A DNA stretch of 64,000 bases from JABDBE01 sp963832245 (GTDB lineage Bacteria > Acidobacteriota > Terriglobia > Terriglobales > Acidobacteriaceae): the NCBI GenBank assembly GCA_963832245.1, contig CAWHTG010000004.1:2294001-2358000 (forward strand), read 5' to 3'. Within the stretch, counting starts at the first letter, position 1. Each line of letters opens with the position of its first letter. Under the pieces are notes generated by a model that was not told the DNA's origin, ran no database searches, and saw only the letters and a list, made by a program, of their open reading frames with translations. Positions 16,452 through 24,791 of the stretch are shown piece after piece. A program made the translations under genes and the position numbers.

Positions 16452-18218
16452 TCAGCGTGCAGGCCGCAAAGCTCTGAAATAATCCGTTATTGCCGCGATG
16501 CTAGCATCGTGTATTTCCCGTGTCGAGCGCCGAAGCACTTCCACAGTACCTTCGGTAACCTTTTTCCCCACGGTCACCCGATAGGGTATGCCCACCAGGT
16601 CAGCATCTTTGAACTTCACCCCTGGCCGTTCGTCCCTGTCATCAAGTAACACGTCAAATCCCTCTGATTCCAGGCGAGTTGCGATGTCGACAGCAGTTTT
16701 CAGTAGGGTGTCGTCCTTGATGTTGGTCGGACAAACAACGATGTCAAATGGCGCAATCGACGACGGCAACCAGAAGCCGTTTTCGTCGTTGCTCTGCTCG
16801 ACAGCGGCGGTCAGAATTCGCTCGATCCCAATCCCGTAACAACCCATGATCGGCGCCACTTCCTGGCCATTACGGTCTAAAACCCTGGCGCCCATCGACT
16901 CCGAATACTTGTAGCCCAACTTAAAGATGTGACCGATTTCGACCGCCGTGTCGATGCGCAGCGGCGCACCGCAGTTGGGACAGGGTTCGCCCGCAGTCAC
17001 GCTGCGCAGGTCCACGTAGGCAGTGGGCTGGAAGTTGAGCCCGGGAGTGATGCTCTTGACGTGGTAGTCTTCCTTGTTCGCACCCGATATCAGGTTCTTG
17101 CGTCCCTCCAAAGCCTTGTCGACCAGCAAGACGGGACGGTTTGCATCCTTCATGTCTCTGGCCCACTCAATGCCAATCGGCCCCAGAAATCCCGCCGGAG
17201 AACGAAACAGTTGCTTGATCTCATCCTCTTGCATGGGCCGGGTTTGCTTCCCGCCCACGGTGGCTGCAAACTTCGCCTCGTTGAGTTGATGGTCGCCGCG
17301 CATCAGGACGACAATCGCACGCAGCTTGGGCTTGCCCGTCTTGTGATCTTTCTCTTCGGCCATGTAGGCCAGCGTCTTGATCTTGTTTTTCGGAGAAACG
17401 CCAAGAAATCGCGCCACATCCTCAATCGTCTTCATCCCCGGCGTATGAACTTCGAGCGGCTCACCATCTCCTTCGAGCAACAAATCCTGCACGCCCGCGA
17501 GCCTCGAACTCGCCTTCTCCATGTTCGCCGCGTAATTACAGCTCTCGCAGCTAACGATCAGGTCTTCGCCCGCCGGCGTCCGCACCATGAACTCATGCGA
17601 CTCCTTGCCGCCCATCGCCCCCGAATCGGCCTCAACGACCATGTACTTGAGCCCGCACCGGTCAAAGATGCGGCAGTAAGCCTCATAGTGCTTCTTGTAC
17701 GAAACGTCCAGCCCGGCGGCGTCGATGTCGAACGAGTACGAATCTTTCATGATGAACTGCCGCACCCGCAAAAGCCCGGACCTGGGCCGCGGTTCATCGC
17801 GAAACTTCGACTGAATCTGATACCAGATCTGCGGCAACTGTTTGTAGCTGCGCAGCTCTTTGCGGGCAATGTCAGTCATGACTTCTTCGTGGGTCATGCC
17901 GAGGCAAAGATCAGCCCCCTTCCGGTCTTTCAACCGAAACAAATTGTCGCCCATCACCGCCCAGCGGCCGCTAGCCTCCCAAAGCTCCCGCGGATGGAGC
18001 GCCGGCAAATAAAACTCCTGCCCAATCTTGTCCATCTCCTCGCGGACGATGCCCATGATCTTGTTGAACGACCGGTTTCCCAGAAAAAGATAGGAGTAAA
18101 TCCCGGCAGCAAGCTGGCGAATGTATCCCGCCCGCACCAGAAACTTGTGGCTGGCGACCTCGGCGTCCGCAGGCGCCTCGCGCAGCGTAGGAATAAACAG
18201 TTCAGACCAGCGATGCAT
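16452..18218 (-). CDS. proS: Prolyl-tRNA synthetase
   Basis: 588 residues of the bacterial-type class II enzyme that charges tRNA-Pro. The N-terminus MHRWSELFIPTLREAPADAE, motif 2 region FRDEPRPRSGLLRVRQF and the motif 3 region GCYGIGIERI are clear. An inserted YbaK-type editing domain lies at about 230-380, and the anticodon-binding domain forms the C-terminus (DDRDERPGVKFKDADLVG). AGGA lies upstream of the ATG. Length and order match the family. Confidence 0.96.
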   Translation of the reverse strand: MHRWSELFIPTLREAPADAEVASHKFLVRAGYIRQLAAGIYSYLFLGNRSFNKIMGIVREEMDKIGQEFYLPALHPRELWEASGRWAVMGDNLFRLKDRKGADLCLGMTHEEVMTDIARKELRSYKQLPQIWYQIQSKFRDEPRPRSGLLRVRQFIMKDSYSFDIDAAGLDVSYKKHYEAYCRIFDRCGLKYMVVEADSGAMGGKESHEFMVRTPAGEDLIVSCESCNYAANMEKASSRLAGVQDLLLEGDGEPLEVHTPGMKTIEDVARFLGVSPKNKIKTLAYMAEEKDHKTGKPKLRAIVVLMRGDHQLNEAKFAATVGGKQTRPMQEDEIKQLFRSPAGFLGPIGIEWARDMKDANRPVLLVDKALEGRKNLISGANKEDYHVKSITPGLNFQPTAYVDLRSVTAGEPCPNCGAPLRIDTAVEIGHIFKLGYKYSESMGARVLDRNGQEVAPIMGCYGIGIERILTAAVEQSNDENGFWLPSSIAPFDIVVCPTNIKDDTLLKTAVDIATRLESEGFDVLLDDRDERPGVKFKDADLVGIPYRVTVGKKVTEGTVEVLRRSTREIHDASIAAITDYFRALRPAR

Positions 18219-18294
18219 AGTTGGGAGTCCTGAGCAGCAGGGAATTCGCTATTGTAAATGATGCAGAGAGGAACCTGGCCACCGCGATGCTCAC

Positions 18295-18343
18295 GTAGGG
18301 GCGGACGCACTCGTCCGCCCAGCCGAGCAAAAGCTCGGCAGGG
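18295..18343 (+). repeat. Palindromic repeat (family 3), intergenic copy
   Basis: GTAGGGGCGGACGCACTCGT and onward forms two hairpins: GGGGCGGACG/CGTCCGCCC and GCCGAGC/GCTCGGC. It lies between proS and hicB. Nearly the same sequence is embedded in lhr at 8741-8790, which shows that the unit is mobile or dispersed. Confidence 0.7.
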
Positions 18344-18393
18344 TTCACCTTTTGACTCGCCTTCGCGTCCCAGATAGAATCGGCCTTAATCCA

Positions 18394-18633
18394 ATGCCAA
18401 AGACGCGCTACCACTACAACATCATGCTCCGGCCTGAACCTGAAGGCGGATTTACCGCGATCGTGCCTGCTCTGCCAGGCTGCGTCACCTATGGGCGCAC
18501 GTTGCCAGAGGCCCGGAAGATGGCGAAGGACGCCATTTCCGGCTACATCAAAAGCCTAAGAAAGCACAAGGAACCGGTTCCCACCGACGACGAGACTCTG
18601 GTCGCCTCCTTGGACCTTGAGTATTCGTACTAA
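18394..18633 (+). CDS. hicB: HicB-family antitoxin
   Basis: 79 residues from MPKTRYHYN. The partial RNase H-like HicB fold is recognisable from EGGFTAIVPALPGCVTYG, followed by a helix (TLPEARKMAKDAISGYI) and a short acidic tail. It neutralises HicA and is expected to repress the operon. The ATG at 18394 is preferred over an in-frame TTG at 18352 because the conserved domain starts there. hicB precedes hicA by 31 bases, an antitoxin-first order. Confidence 0.85.
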   Translation: MPKTRYHYNIMLRPEPEGGFTAIVPALPGCVTYGRTLPEARKMAKDAISGYIKSLRKHKEPVPTDDETLVASLDLEYSY

Positions 18634-18664
18634 AGAATCACCCTCCGGAGTTTTACAGAGTGTC

Positions 18665-18898
18665 ATGAGCAAACTGCCCGCCGTGAGGCCGCGTGAAATC
18701 ATCAGGTTCTTGGAGCAGAAGGGTTTTATTCTCGATCACGCTTCAGGAAGCCACTTCATCTTCTACCACCAGGTTTCAAGACGCCGAGCCGTGGTCCCTC
18801 GACACAGCCGCGACATGCCTAAGGGCACGCTGCTCTCGTTATTGAGGGAAGCAGGATTCACGCGAGAAGACATAATCGCATTTCTGGAAAGCAAGTAG
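18665..18898 (+). CDS. hicA: HicA-family mRNA interferase toxin
   Basis: 77 residues starting MSKLPAVRPREIIRFLEQKG. The dsRBD-like HicA fold carries the catalytic histidine in ASGSHFIFYH and the conserved VVPRHSRDMPKGTL segment. HicA cleaves mRNA independently of the ribosome. Both partners look intact, so this is the only complete toxin-antitoxin pair in the window. An in-frame ATG inside hicB (18617) would add 16 unlike residues and was not used. Confidence 0.85.
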   Translation: MSKLPAVRPREIIRFLEQKGFILDHASGSHFIFYHQVSRRRAVVPRHSRDMPKGTLLSLLREAGFTREDIIAFLESK

Positions 18899-18939
18899 CG
18901 CGAAGCTGACGCTGATCCGAAGCTGGGGTCGGCGGCTGC

Positions 18940-19149
18940 TCAACCCGCCAATTGTTTCAGAATCTCCTTCCCCAACTTCTGCGTCTCGCCGAAAAACTTC
19001 TGATATTCGACGAACATCCGGTTCATCTCCAGCGATTTATCCGCCGACAGCCGCTTGCGCAAAATCATGTCGCGCACGTGGACCGGGTTGGGGAGAGTAG
19101 CGTCTTCTGTCAGTTCTTCCAGCGCCGTATTGGGATCGTAGTGATACAT
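18940..19149 (-). CDS. Small conserved-looking hypothetical protein (69 aa)
   Basis: Starts MYHYDPNTALEELTEDATLP and continues as a mostly helical, charged peptide (RKRLSADKSLEMNRMFVEY). The family is not recognised. Codon use and composition look coding, and it is immediately followed downstream by hicA on the opposite strand. It may be a small regulatory or structural protein; no function is proposed. Confidence 0.6.
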   Translation of the reverse strand: MYHYDPNTALEELTEDATLPNPVHVRDMILRKRLSADKSLEMNRMFVEYQKFFGETQKLGKEILKQLAG

Positions 19150-19198
19150 AGGGTTTACTCATTGAGAGATTGAATCGTTCACTCATTGAAAATCAATT

Positions 19199-19571
19199 TC
19201 AAGTTGCTTTGTTGTTCTTTGCCGTCCGCAAAGAAGTTGCGCAGATGGCCAGTAGTTCGTTTGCCTCTTTTATTAGAAGCGAGAGTTTTTCTTTCGGTAC
19301 AACGGCTGTGTCCGTAAGAAGCGCCAGCCAGAAAACGGTTTCGTCTGCTTCCTCGACCACAATACTGATCTTCGAAATAAACTCAGCCTTGGATCGAGAT
19401 CGGCAAACCGCCGGATAGTTCGCCGCGACGGCCGTGCCGCACCGAAGCAACTGCTTCCCGATTACGTCACCCTCCCCGAGTTCGCGGCAAAGACCGGAGC
19501 ACGCCCACAATCCGGATCGCAAACTGCTTGGTCCGCAACTTCAAAACCTCGGCCTGATCAAGCATGTTCAT
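19199..19571 (-). pseudogene. Four-helix-bundle (S23-type) protein with a frameshift
   Basis: The downstream frame reads IGKQLLRCGTAVAANY, then RSKAEFISKISIVVEEADE and LLIKEANELLAI, the hallmark of the four-helix-bundle family first seen in 23S rRNA intervening sequences. The expected N-terminal helix is in another frame: ATG 19571 reads MNMLDQAEVLKLRTKQFAIR and SLPRTR. The switch falls in the CCCTCCCC run near 19470-19478. Either a homopolymer sequencing error or a true pseudogene. Confidence 0.65.
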
Positions 19572-19639
19572 CGGAGTAAACAAATTCAATACTGCAGATT
19601 CTAATGACTCAATGATTCAATCTCTCAATGACTCAATCC

Positions 19640-20653
19640 CTACATCATCTCCGTTCCCCACAGGTCGTGCAAATGGATGATTCCTTCTAACCGCCCACCG
19701 CCGTCCACCACTGCCAACGACGTAATCTTCTTCTCTTCCATCAGAGCGAGTGCAGTTGCCGCAAACTCATTACCCTTAATCGTCCTCGGATTCCGAGTCA
19801 TGCACTCGCCGGCCGCAAGGTCAAGCGCATCTTTGCCGCGAAGTTCAAGCAGTCGTCGCAGATCGCCATCGCTAATTACTCCCACCAACTCTTCGCCTTC
19901 AACCACAGCAGTCACGCCGAGCTTTTTGCGCGACATCTCATAGATCACGTCCGGCATTCTCGTGCTCGGCGTGACGCGAGGCACCGCATCCCCGATGTGC
20001 ATCAGCGATTCCACTCGAGCCAGACGCTTGCCGAGCTTGCCGCCGGGATGCAGGTTAGCGAAATCTTCTTCCTTGAATCCGCGCTTGTCAGCCAGCGCCA
20101 TTGCGAGCGCGTCCCCGAGCGCAAGCATGCTAGTTGTCGAAGCAGTCGGAGCCAGCCCCAAGGAACAAGCCTCCTCGGCCACCGAGCAATCAAGCGCGAC
20201 ATCGGCCGCCTCCGCGAGCGTGGAACGCCGAGCCTGTGTGGCGCGGGCGCCCTCGCCCGCGTCTTTCCCATAAATCTCGTCACAGGTCATCGCGATCAGA
20301 GGCACTTGCAAACGCTTCAGCGTAGCCAGCAGACGCAAAATCTCCTCGGTCTCGCCACTGGCCGAGAGCGCCAGCACGGTATCTCCCCGCACCACCATCC
20401 CCAAATCTCCATGCACAGCTTCAACCGGATGCATGAACAGCGCAGGCGTTCCGGTAGAATTCAGCGTAGCCGCGATCTTGCGCGCAATGATGCCACTTTT
20501 ACCCATGCCCGTGACCACAACTCGACCGCTGCAGCGGTAAATCAATTCCACTGCGCGATTGAAGGCCTCGCCCATGGGTCCGGCAATGCGATCCGCCAGG
20601 ACGCGCAAAGCCTCCGCTTCAATGCGCACCACGTTTTCACCAACATGTTTCAT
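19640..20653 (-). CDS. kdsD: Arabinose-5-phosphate isomerase (SIS + two CBS domains)
   Basis: 337 residues. It interconverts ribulose 5-phosphate and arabinose 5-phosphate, the first step to Kdo for lipopolysaccharide. The SIS domain has VVTGMGKSGIIARKIAATL and SASGETEEIL; two CBS domains follow (GDAVPRVTP to DGDLRRLLE, and TRNPRTIKG to the end). Residues ~125-143 (EIYGKDAGEGARATQARR) interrupt the usual sequence and coincide with a palindromic repeat read in frame. kdsA lies 1.4 kb away on the same strand, supporting the Kdo role. Confidence 0.92.
   Translation of the reverse strand: MKHVGENVVRIEAEALRVLADRIAGPMGEAFNRAVELIYRCSGRVVVTGMGKSGIIARKIAATLNSTGTPALFMHPVEAVHGDLGMVVRGDTVLALSASGETEEILRLLATLKRLQVPLIAMTCDEIYGKDAGEGARATQARRSTLAEAADVALDCSVAEEACSLGLAPTASTTSMLALGDALAMALADKRGFKEEDFANLHPGGKLGKRLARVESLMHIGDAVPRVTPSTRMPDVIYEMSRKKLGVTAVVEGEELVGVISDGDLRRLLELRGKDALDLAAGECMTRNPRTIKGNEFAATALALMEEKKITSLAVVDGGGRLEGIIHLHDLWGTEMM
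20235..20263. repeat. GC-rich hairpin repeat inside kdsD
   Basis: GCGCGGGCG-CCCT-CGCCCGCG forms a near-perfect stem with a four-base loop. The flanks TGTG and TCTTT fit a dispersed acidobacterial repeat type, an impression not checked by search. It is translated in frame as an insertion in KdsD. Confidence 0.55.
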
Positions 20654-20692
20654 GGAAGAAAGAGGATGTTAGCACGTCACGCAGACCGCAGA

Positions 20693-20768
20693 GACGTTGC
20701 TTGCAACGTCTCCGCCTGCGGCGTGGCCTTCTTGACGGCGCGAGACGTAGCAAGCTACGTTTCTACAG
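20693..20768. repeat. Inverted pair of family-2 repeats
   Basis: The left arm GCAGAGACGTTGCTTGCAAC and the right arm, reverse complement GTAGAAACGTAGCTTGCTAC, are imperfect inverted copies around a GC-rich centre. The same unit occurs at 39077 and 43386. It lies between the channel gene and kdsD. Confidence 0.7.
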
Positions 20769-20779
20769 ACAGATCAAGG

Positions 20780-21940
20780 TTAGAAGTGATCGTCCATCCG
20801 GCGTCTCTGTTCAGCATGGTGCCCTAAACCAGCCAAACTCATGGCTTGAATAGCGCGATCCCACGGGCCGGCCTCCCAATTGTCTTTTTTCTTCTCCGCA
20901 TGCATCCAGGGAGGCAGGGTGATAAACAAATTACGTGCCATGGCGACCGCATAGGGTTCATAGAGCGAGCGCAAGTGCGCTAGTTTCTCGTCGGACTTTG
21001 CCGGTTCCGCAGAATGCAGGCCCCGGTCAAGGAGCGCCTGCCGAAGTTTTGCCAGTTGCTCGGGCTCAAGCCGGGGCGCAGCAAGAGGATCGTATTGTGC
21101 ACTGACCAATTGCGCTAAGTCCACCATCGCATGCCTGGCAACGGCAAAAGTCAGCTTGGCCTGCTCGTTCCGGATGCCATCAATTCCAGCTACCACTAGC
21201 GCGCTGGCATCGAGCATCATGGTGAGTGCCCCGAGCCAGGATTGATTATTATGCTGGGAACGAAAGAAGCTGAGTGGTGGATAGGAAATGTGGCTCTCCA
21301 GCAGTTCAGCCGCCCAGCGTTGCCAGTCGCGAAAAATTTCATCCAGCACGTCTTGTTGCGGGCAATTCCCGAAGCGCAGCATCAACTCCGCGGCGGTTGG
21401 GGGTGAACCCGCGCGCGCGTCCAACAAAGAGATCTCAATTTCGCGCCTGGAAAACGAGGAATAAATTGTCGGCAGATATCCGATGACAGTGCCCAGAAAA
21501 CCAAACCCCATGCCGGCTTCGAGCACCGCCAGAAAACGGGCAAATGAAGACGTTGGAATAACGTCACCATAGCCCAGGGTGAAGAAAGTCGAGCCACTCA
21601 GGTAAATTACGCGGCCGAAGGTGACAGGCTCGTTGCTGAGCATCACGTGTTCCCCCGCGCCGTATTGCAGCAACGCAAAGCCGAAGATCAAACCGCAGGC
21701 CCAAAGGGCAAGGAGGAAAAGCAGCGACAGCGGTCCGAAGTACCCGAGAAAATTCTCGCGCCGGCCGGACGACTTGATGAGGCTCGTAATCTTGCGCCAC
21801 GGTTTCCATGTGGTGCGGTAGAACCAGACCGTGATGCGAAATTTTCGCCGCACCCGGCGTGGCAGGACCACGGTCTCAAACGCGTCCAACAGAACGGCGA
21901 GGATAACAAGGATTCCGGCGATGGTGGCGAAGATGAGCAT
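20780..21940 (-). CDS. Two-helix potassium channel protein
   Basis: 386 residues. One hydrophobic N-terminal segment, then a Kir/KcsA-like core: outer helix (~65-90), pore with selectivity filter TLGYGD followed by VIPTS, and inner helix with FGFLGTVIGYLP. The C-terminal ~220 residues are cytosolic and helical, without a recognisable TrkA/RCK domain. The GYGD filter predicts K+ selectivity. It lies between kdsA and kdsD but has no evident link to Kdo synthesis. Confidence 0.85.
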   Translation of the reverse strand: MLIFATIAGILVILAVLLDAFETVVLPRRVRRKFRITVWFYRTTWKPWRKITSLIKSSGRRENFLGYFGPLSLLFLLALWACGLIFGFALLQYGAGEHVMLSNEPVTFGRVIYLSGSTFFTLGYGDVIPTSSFARFLAVLEAGMGFGFLGTVIGYLPTIYSSFSRREIEISLLDARAGSPPTAAELMLRFGNCPQQDVLDEIFRDWQRWAAELLESHISYPPLSFFRSQHNNQSWLGALTMMLDASALVVAGIDGIRNEQAKLTFAVARHAMVDLAQLVSAQYDPLAAPRLEPEQLAKLRQALLDRGLHSAEPAKSDEKLAHLRSLYEPYAVAMARNLFITLPPWMHAEKKKDNWEAGPWDRAIQAMSLAGLGHHAEQRRRMDDHF

Positions 21941-22038
21941 CCGAAAGTGACGGTGGCGGAAATGGTAGCAGATTCTGACGCTCCACCGCCGTGCTGGGCC
22001 AAGCTGACTCGTCCCTTCGGGACTCGGTTCTCCTCACT

Positions 22039-22887
22039 CTAAGGAGTGGAACGTGCGGCTTGAAGTGCCCCATGCACCGCCAATATTTCCTTGAGCACCC
22101 CGCGCAACTGCGTGGATTCCAGCGCATTCGCCCCGTCCGATTTGGCTTCTTTGGGATTGTCGTGGACTTCAAGGAAGACGCCATCTACGCCCGCTCCGAC
22201 CGCTGCGCGCGCCAGCACGGGGATAAACTCCGGCTGGCCGCCGCTCGTCGCTGCCCCATTTTCGTCGCCGTGCGAGGCCGACGGTAGCTGCACCGAATGG
22301 GTCGCATCAAAAACCACGGGCGCGAATTTCCGCATGATGGCAAGCGATCGCATGTCCACCACCAGATTGTTGTAGCCGAAGCTCGATCCGCGTTCGGTGA
22401 GGAATATCCGATCGTTGCCGGCAGTGCGGCATTTCTCCACCGCGTGTTTCATGTCCCACGGCGAGACGAACTGGCCTTTCTTGATGTTGACCGCCCGCTC
22501 GCTCATGGCTGCCGCAATGATCAAATCGGTTTGACGGCAGAGGAACGCCGGAATCTGCAGCACATCCGCGACCTCCGCAACCTTAGGGACGTCCGCAGTT
22601 TCGTGCACATCGGTCAGCACGGGAACGTGTACTTCATCTTTTACCTTCTTGAGAATGCGGAGGCCTTCGGTCAGCCCCGGCCCGCGAAAGCTGCGCATCG
22701 AGGTGCGGTTAGCTTTGTCGTAAGAAGCCTTGAAGATAAATGGAACATTGAGTGATCGAGTAACGCCCTTGATAACTTCGGCCATAAACAACGCGTGCTT
22801 CTCGCTCTCGATGACGCAAGGACCCGCAATGAGAAACAAATTGCCGGAGCCGATGCGCACGCCCTCGACTTGGAATGAAACGCTCAT
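22039..22887 (-). CDS. kdsA: 3-deoxy-8-phosphooctulonate synthase
   Basis: 282 residues. Condenses phosphoenolpyruvate and arabinose 5-phosphate to Kdo 8-phosphate. Family signatures: FLIAGPCVIES near the N-terminus, FKASYDKANRTS, the PVLTDVHE loop, IPAFLCRQTDL, and FDATHSVQLP with DGVFLEVHDNP near the end. Length is normal. It follows pyrG by 60 bases on the same strand, a frequent neighbour arrangement, so co-transcription is likely. Confidence 0.96.
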   Translation of the reverse strand: MSVSFQVEGVRIGSGNLFLIAGPCVIESEKHALFMAEVIKGVTRSLNVPFIFKASYDKANRTSMRSFRGPGLTEGLRILKKVKDEVHVPVLTDVHETADVPKVAEVADVLQIPAFLCRQTDLIIAAAMSERAVNIKKGQFVSPWDMKHAVEKCRTAGNDRIFLTERGSSFGYNNLVVDMRSLAIMRKFAPVVFDATHSVQLPSASHGDENGAATSGGQPEFIPVLARAAVGAGVDGVFLEVHDNPKEAKSDGANALESTQLRGVLKEILAVHGALQAARSTP

Positions 22888-22947
22888 CCGTAAACCCGAG
22901 GGGTTTTCCTTTGTGTACCTTCATGTCCTCGGTGGTTAACGCCTCTC

Positions 22948-24621
22948 TTACCGTCTGCCGACTTTTTCAGGCCGGTGGAACATCTCAATCTCGGCTGCCG
23001 CTTTGTCGGCTCGCCGTTTCAGCCCGTGCTCATAAGCAGCTCCCACGAAGGTCTTGAACATCGGATGCGGCTCCAGCGGCTTCGACTTGAACTCCGGATG
23101 GAACTGGCACCCGATGAAGTGGGGATGGTCCGGAAGCTCAATCATCTCCACGTAAGTGCCGTCCGGCGTCGACCCAGAAATCCGTAACCCGCCGGCCGTC
23201 AAAGTCTCTTCATACTCGCGATTGAATTCGTAGCGATGCCGGTGCCGCTCGCTGATCTCAAGCTGGCCGTAGATTCTGTGCGCCAAAGTTCCAGGCTCAA
23301 TCTTGCAAGTCCATGCACCCAGGCGCATGGTGCCCCCAAGTTCCTCCACGCCTCGTAATTCGCGCAGCTTGTAAATCACTCTATGCGGAGTCGCGGGATC
23401 GAACTCGCTGGAATTGGCATCCGCTAGGCCGCATACATTGCGAGCGAACTCGATGCACGCCGTCTGCATCCCCAAACAAATTCCGAAGTACGGAACCTTA
23501 TTCTCCCGCGCATACCGAATTGCAATCAGCATCCCCTCGATGCCGCGCTTGCCAAACCCGCCGGGCACTAGAATCCCATCGTAATCTGCAAGCTGATCTT
23601 CGCTGCTTCGATCCCCAGCCTCAAGCCCCTCCGCCTCAATCCAGTTCAAGTTCAGCTTCAGATTGTGAGCCAGCGCTCCGTGCACCAGCGCTTCTTTCAG
23701 CGATTTGTACGAGTCTTCATACTCCACATATTTCCCCACAATCCCAATCGTGACCTCAGCCTTTGGGTTATAGACGCGATGCACAAGCTCTTCCCAACTC
23801 CTCAAATCGCGCTCTTTGGCTTCGATATGCAAATACCGCAATAGCAGCGTGTCCACACCTTCATGCGAAAACACCACCGGCACTTCGTAAATCGACGCCA
23901 CATCCTTGGCCGTGATAACCGCCTCTTCCTCCACGTTACAAAACAGCGCAATCTTCGATTTGATTTCCTTGGAAAGAAATCGGTCGGTGCGGCAAAGCAG
24001 GATGTCAGGCTGAATTCCAATACTCAACAGCTCTTTCACCGAGTGCTGCGTAGGCTTGGTCTTGAGCTCCTGCGCCGCCGCGATGAACGGCACCAGCGTG
24101 ACGTGCATAAACAAAGTTCGCTCGCGTCCCAGTTCCTGACGCATCTGGCGAATGGCTTCCATAAACGGCAGCGACTCGATGTCGCCCACGGTGCCGCCAA
24201 TTTCGACGATCGCGATATCCACATCTTGCGCGACCTTCTTCATCGCCGCCTTGATTTCGTTGGTCACGTGCGGAATCACCTGCACAGTCTTGCCGAGATA
24301 ATCCCCGCGTCGTTCCTTGGCAATAATCTGCTCGTAAATCCTCCCGGTAGTCCAGTTGTTATCGCGAGAAAGTTTGGCGTGGGTAAAGCGTTCGTAGTGG
24401 CCGAGGTCGAGGTCTGTCTCGGCGCCGTCGTCGGTAACAAATACCTCGCCGTGCTGGAAGGGCGACATTGTGCCCGGGTCCACGTTGAGGTAAGGATCGA
24501 ACTTCATCAGGTTGACTTTCAGCCCACGGCTCTCCAGCAGGCAGCCAATCGAGGCCGCCGCCAGCCCTTTCCCGAGCGAAGACACCACTCCCCCGGTCAC
24601 AAAGATGTACTTTGCCGACAT
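22948..24621 (-). CDS. pyrG: CTP synthase
   Basis: 557 residues. Converts UTP to CTP with glutamine as nitrogen donor. The synthetase domain opens MSAKYIFVTGGVVSSLGKG, and the class I glutamine amidotransferase domain has the nucleophile motif GICLGMQ and the His-Glu pair in QFHPEF near the end. GAGGAAG lies upstream of the ATG. First gene of the pyrG-kdsA pair. CTP is also the activator of Kdo (CMP-Kdo), a sensible partnership. A CATAAT-like -10 lies upstream near 24677-24682 without a clear -35. Confidence 0.97.
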   Translation of the reverse strand: MSAKYIFVTGGVVSSLGKGLAAASIGCLLESRGLKVNLMKFDPYLNVDPGTMSPFQHGEVFVTDDGAETDLDLGHYERFTHAKLSRDNNWTTGRIYEQIIAKERRGDYLGKTVQVIPHVTNEIKAAMKKVAQDVDIAIVEIGGTVGDIESLPFMEAIRQMRQELGRERTLFMHVTLVPFIAAAQELKTKPTQHSVKELLSIGIQPDILLCRTDRFLSKEIKSKIALFCNVEEEAVITAKDVASIYEVPVVFSHEGVDTLLLRYLHIEAKERDLRSWEELVHRVYNPKAEVTIGIVGKYVEYEDSYKSLKEALVHGALAHNLKLNLNWIEAEGLEAGDRSSEDQLADYDGILVPGGFGKRGIEGMLIAIRYARENKVPYFGICLGMQTACIEFARNVCGLADANSSEFDPATPHRVIYKLRELRGVEELGGTMRLGAWTCKIEPGTLAHRIYGQLEISERHRHRYEFNREYEETLTAGGLRISGSTPDGTYVEMIELPDHPHFIGCQFHPEFKSKPLEPHPMFKTFVGAAYEHGLKRRADKAAAEIEMFHRPEKVGRR

Positions 24622-24791
24622 CGCTTCCTCACCTTAAATTGTGTTTGAAATTTTGTGCAGGATGGGTGCACGAGTAATTATGCCAGAAACGGACGGGCGT
24701 GGCTAGGTGGTTTTTCCCTGCCCTCATCTGGGATACAAACGCTGGAACTTCCACAAAAACGAACCCTACTCCTCTTTCTATCCTTTTTCTC

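Noticed and set aside
16929..18233. 434-residue frame antisense to proS
   Set aside because: Exact shadow of a well-recognised gene; no domain and composition of a reversed coding strand.
23863..24648. 261-residue frame antisense to pyrG
   Set aside because: pyrG is certain; the His/Arg-rich shadow has no family features.
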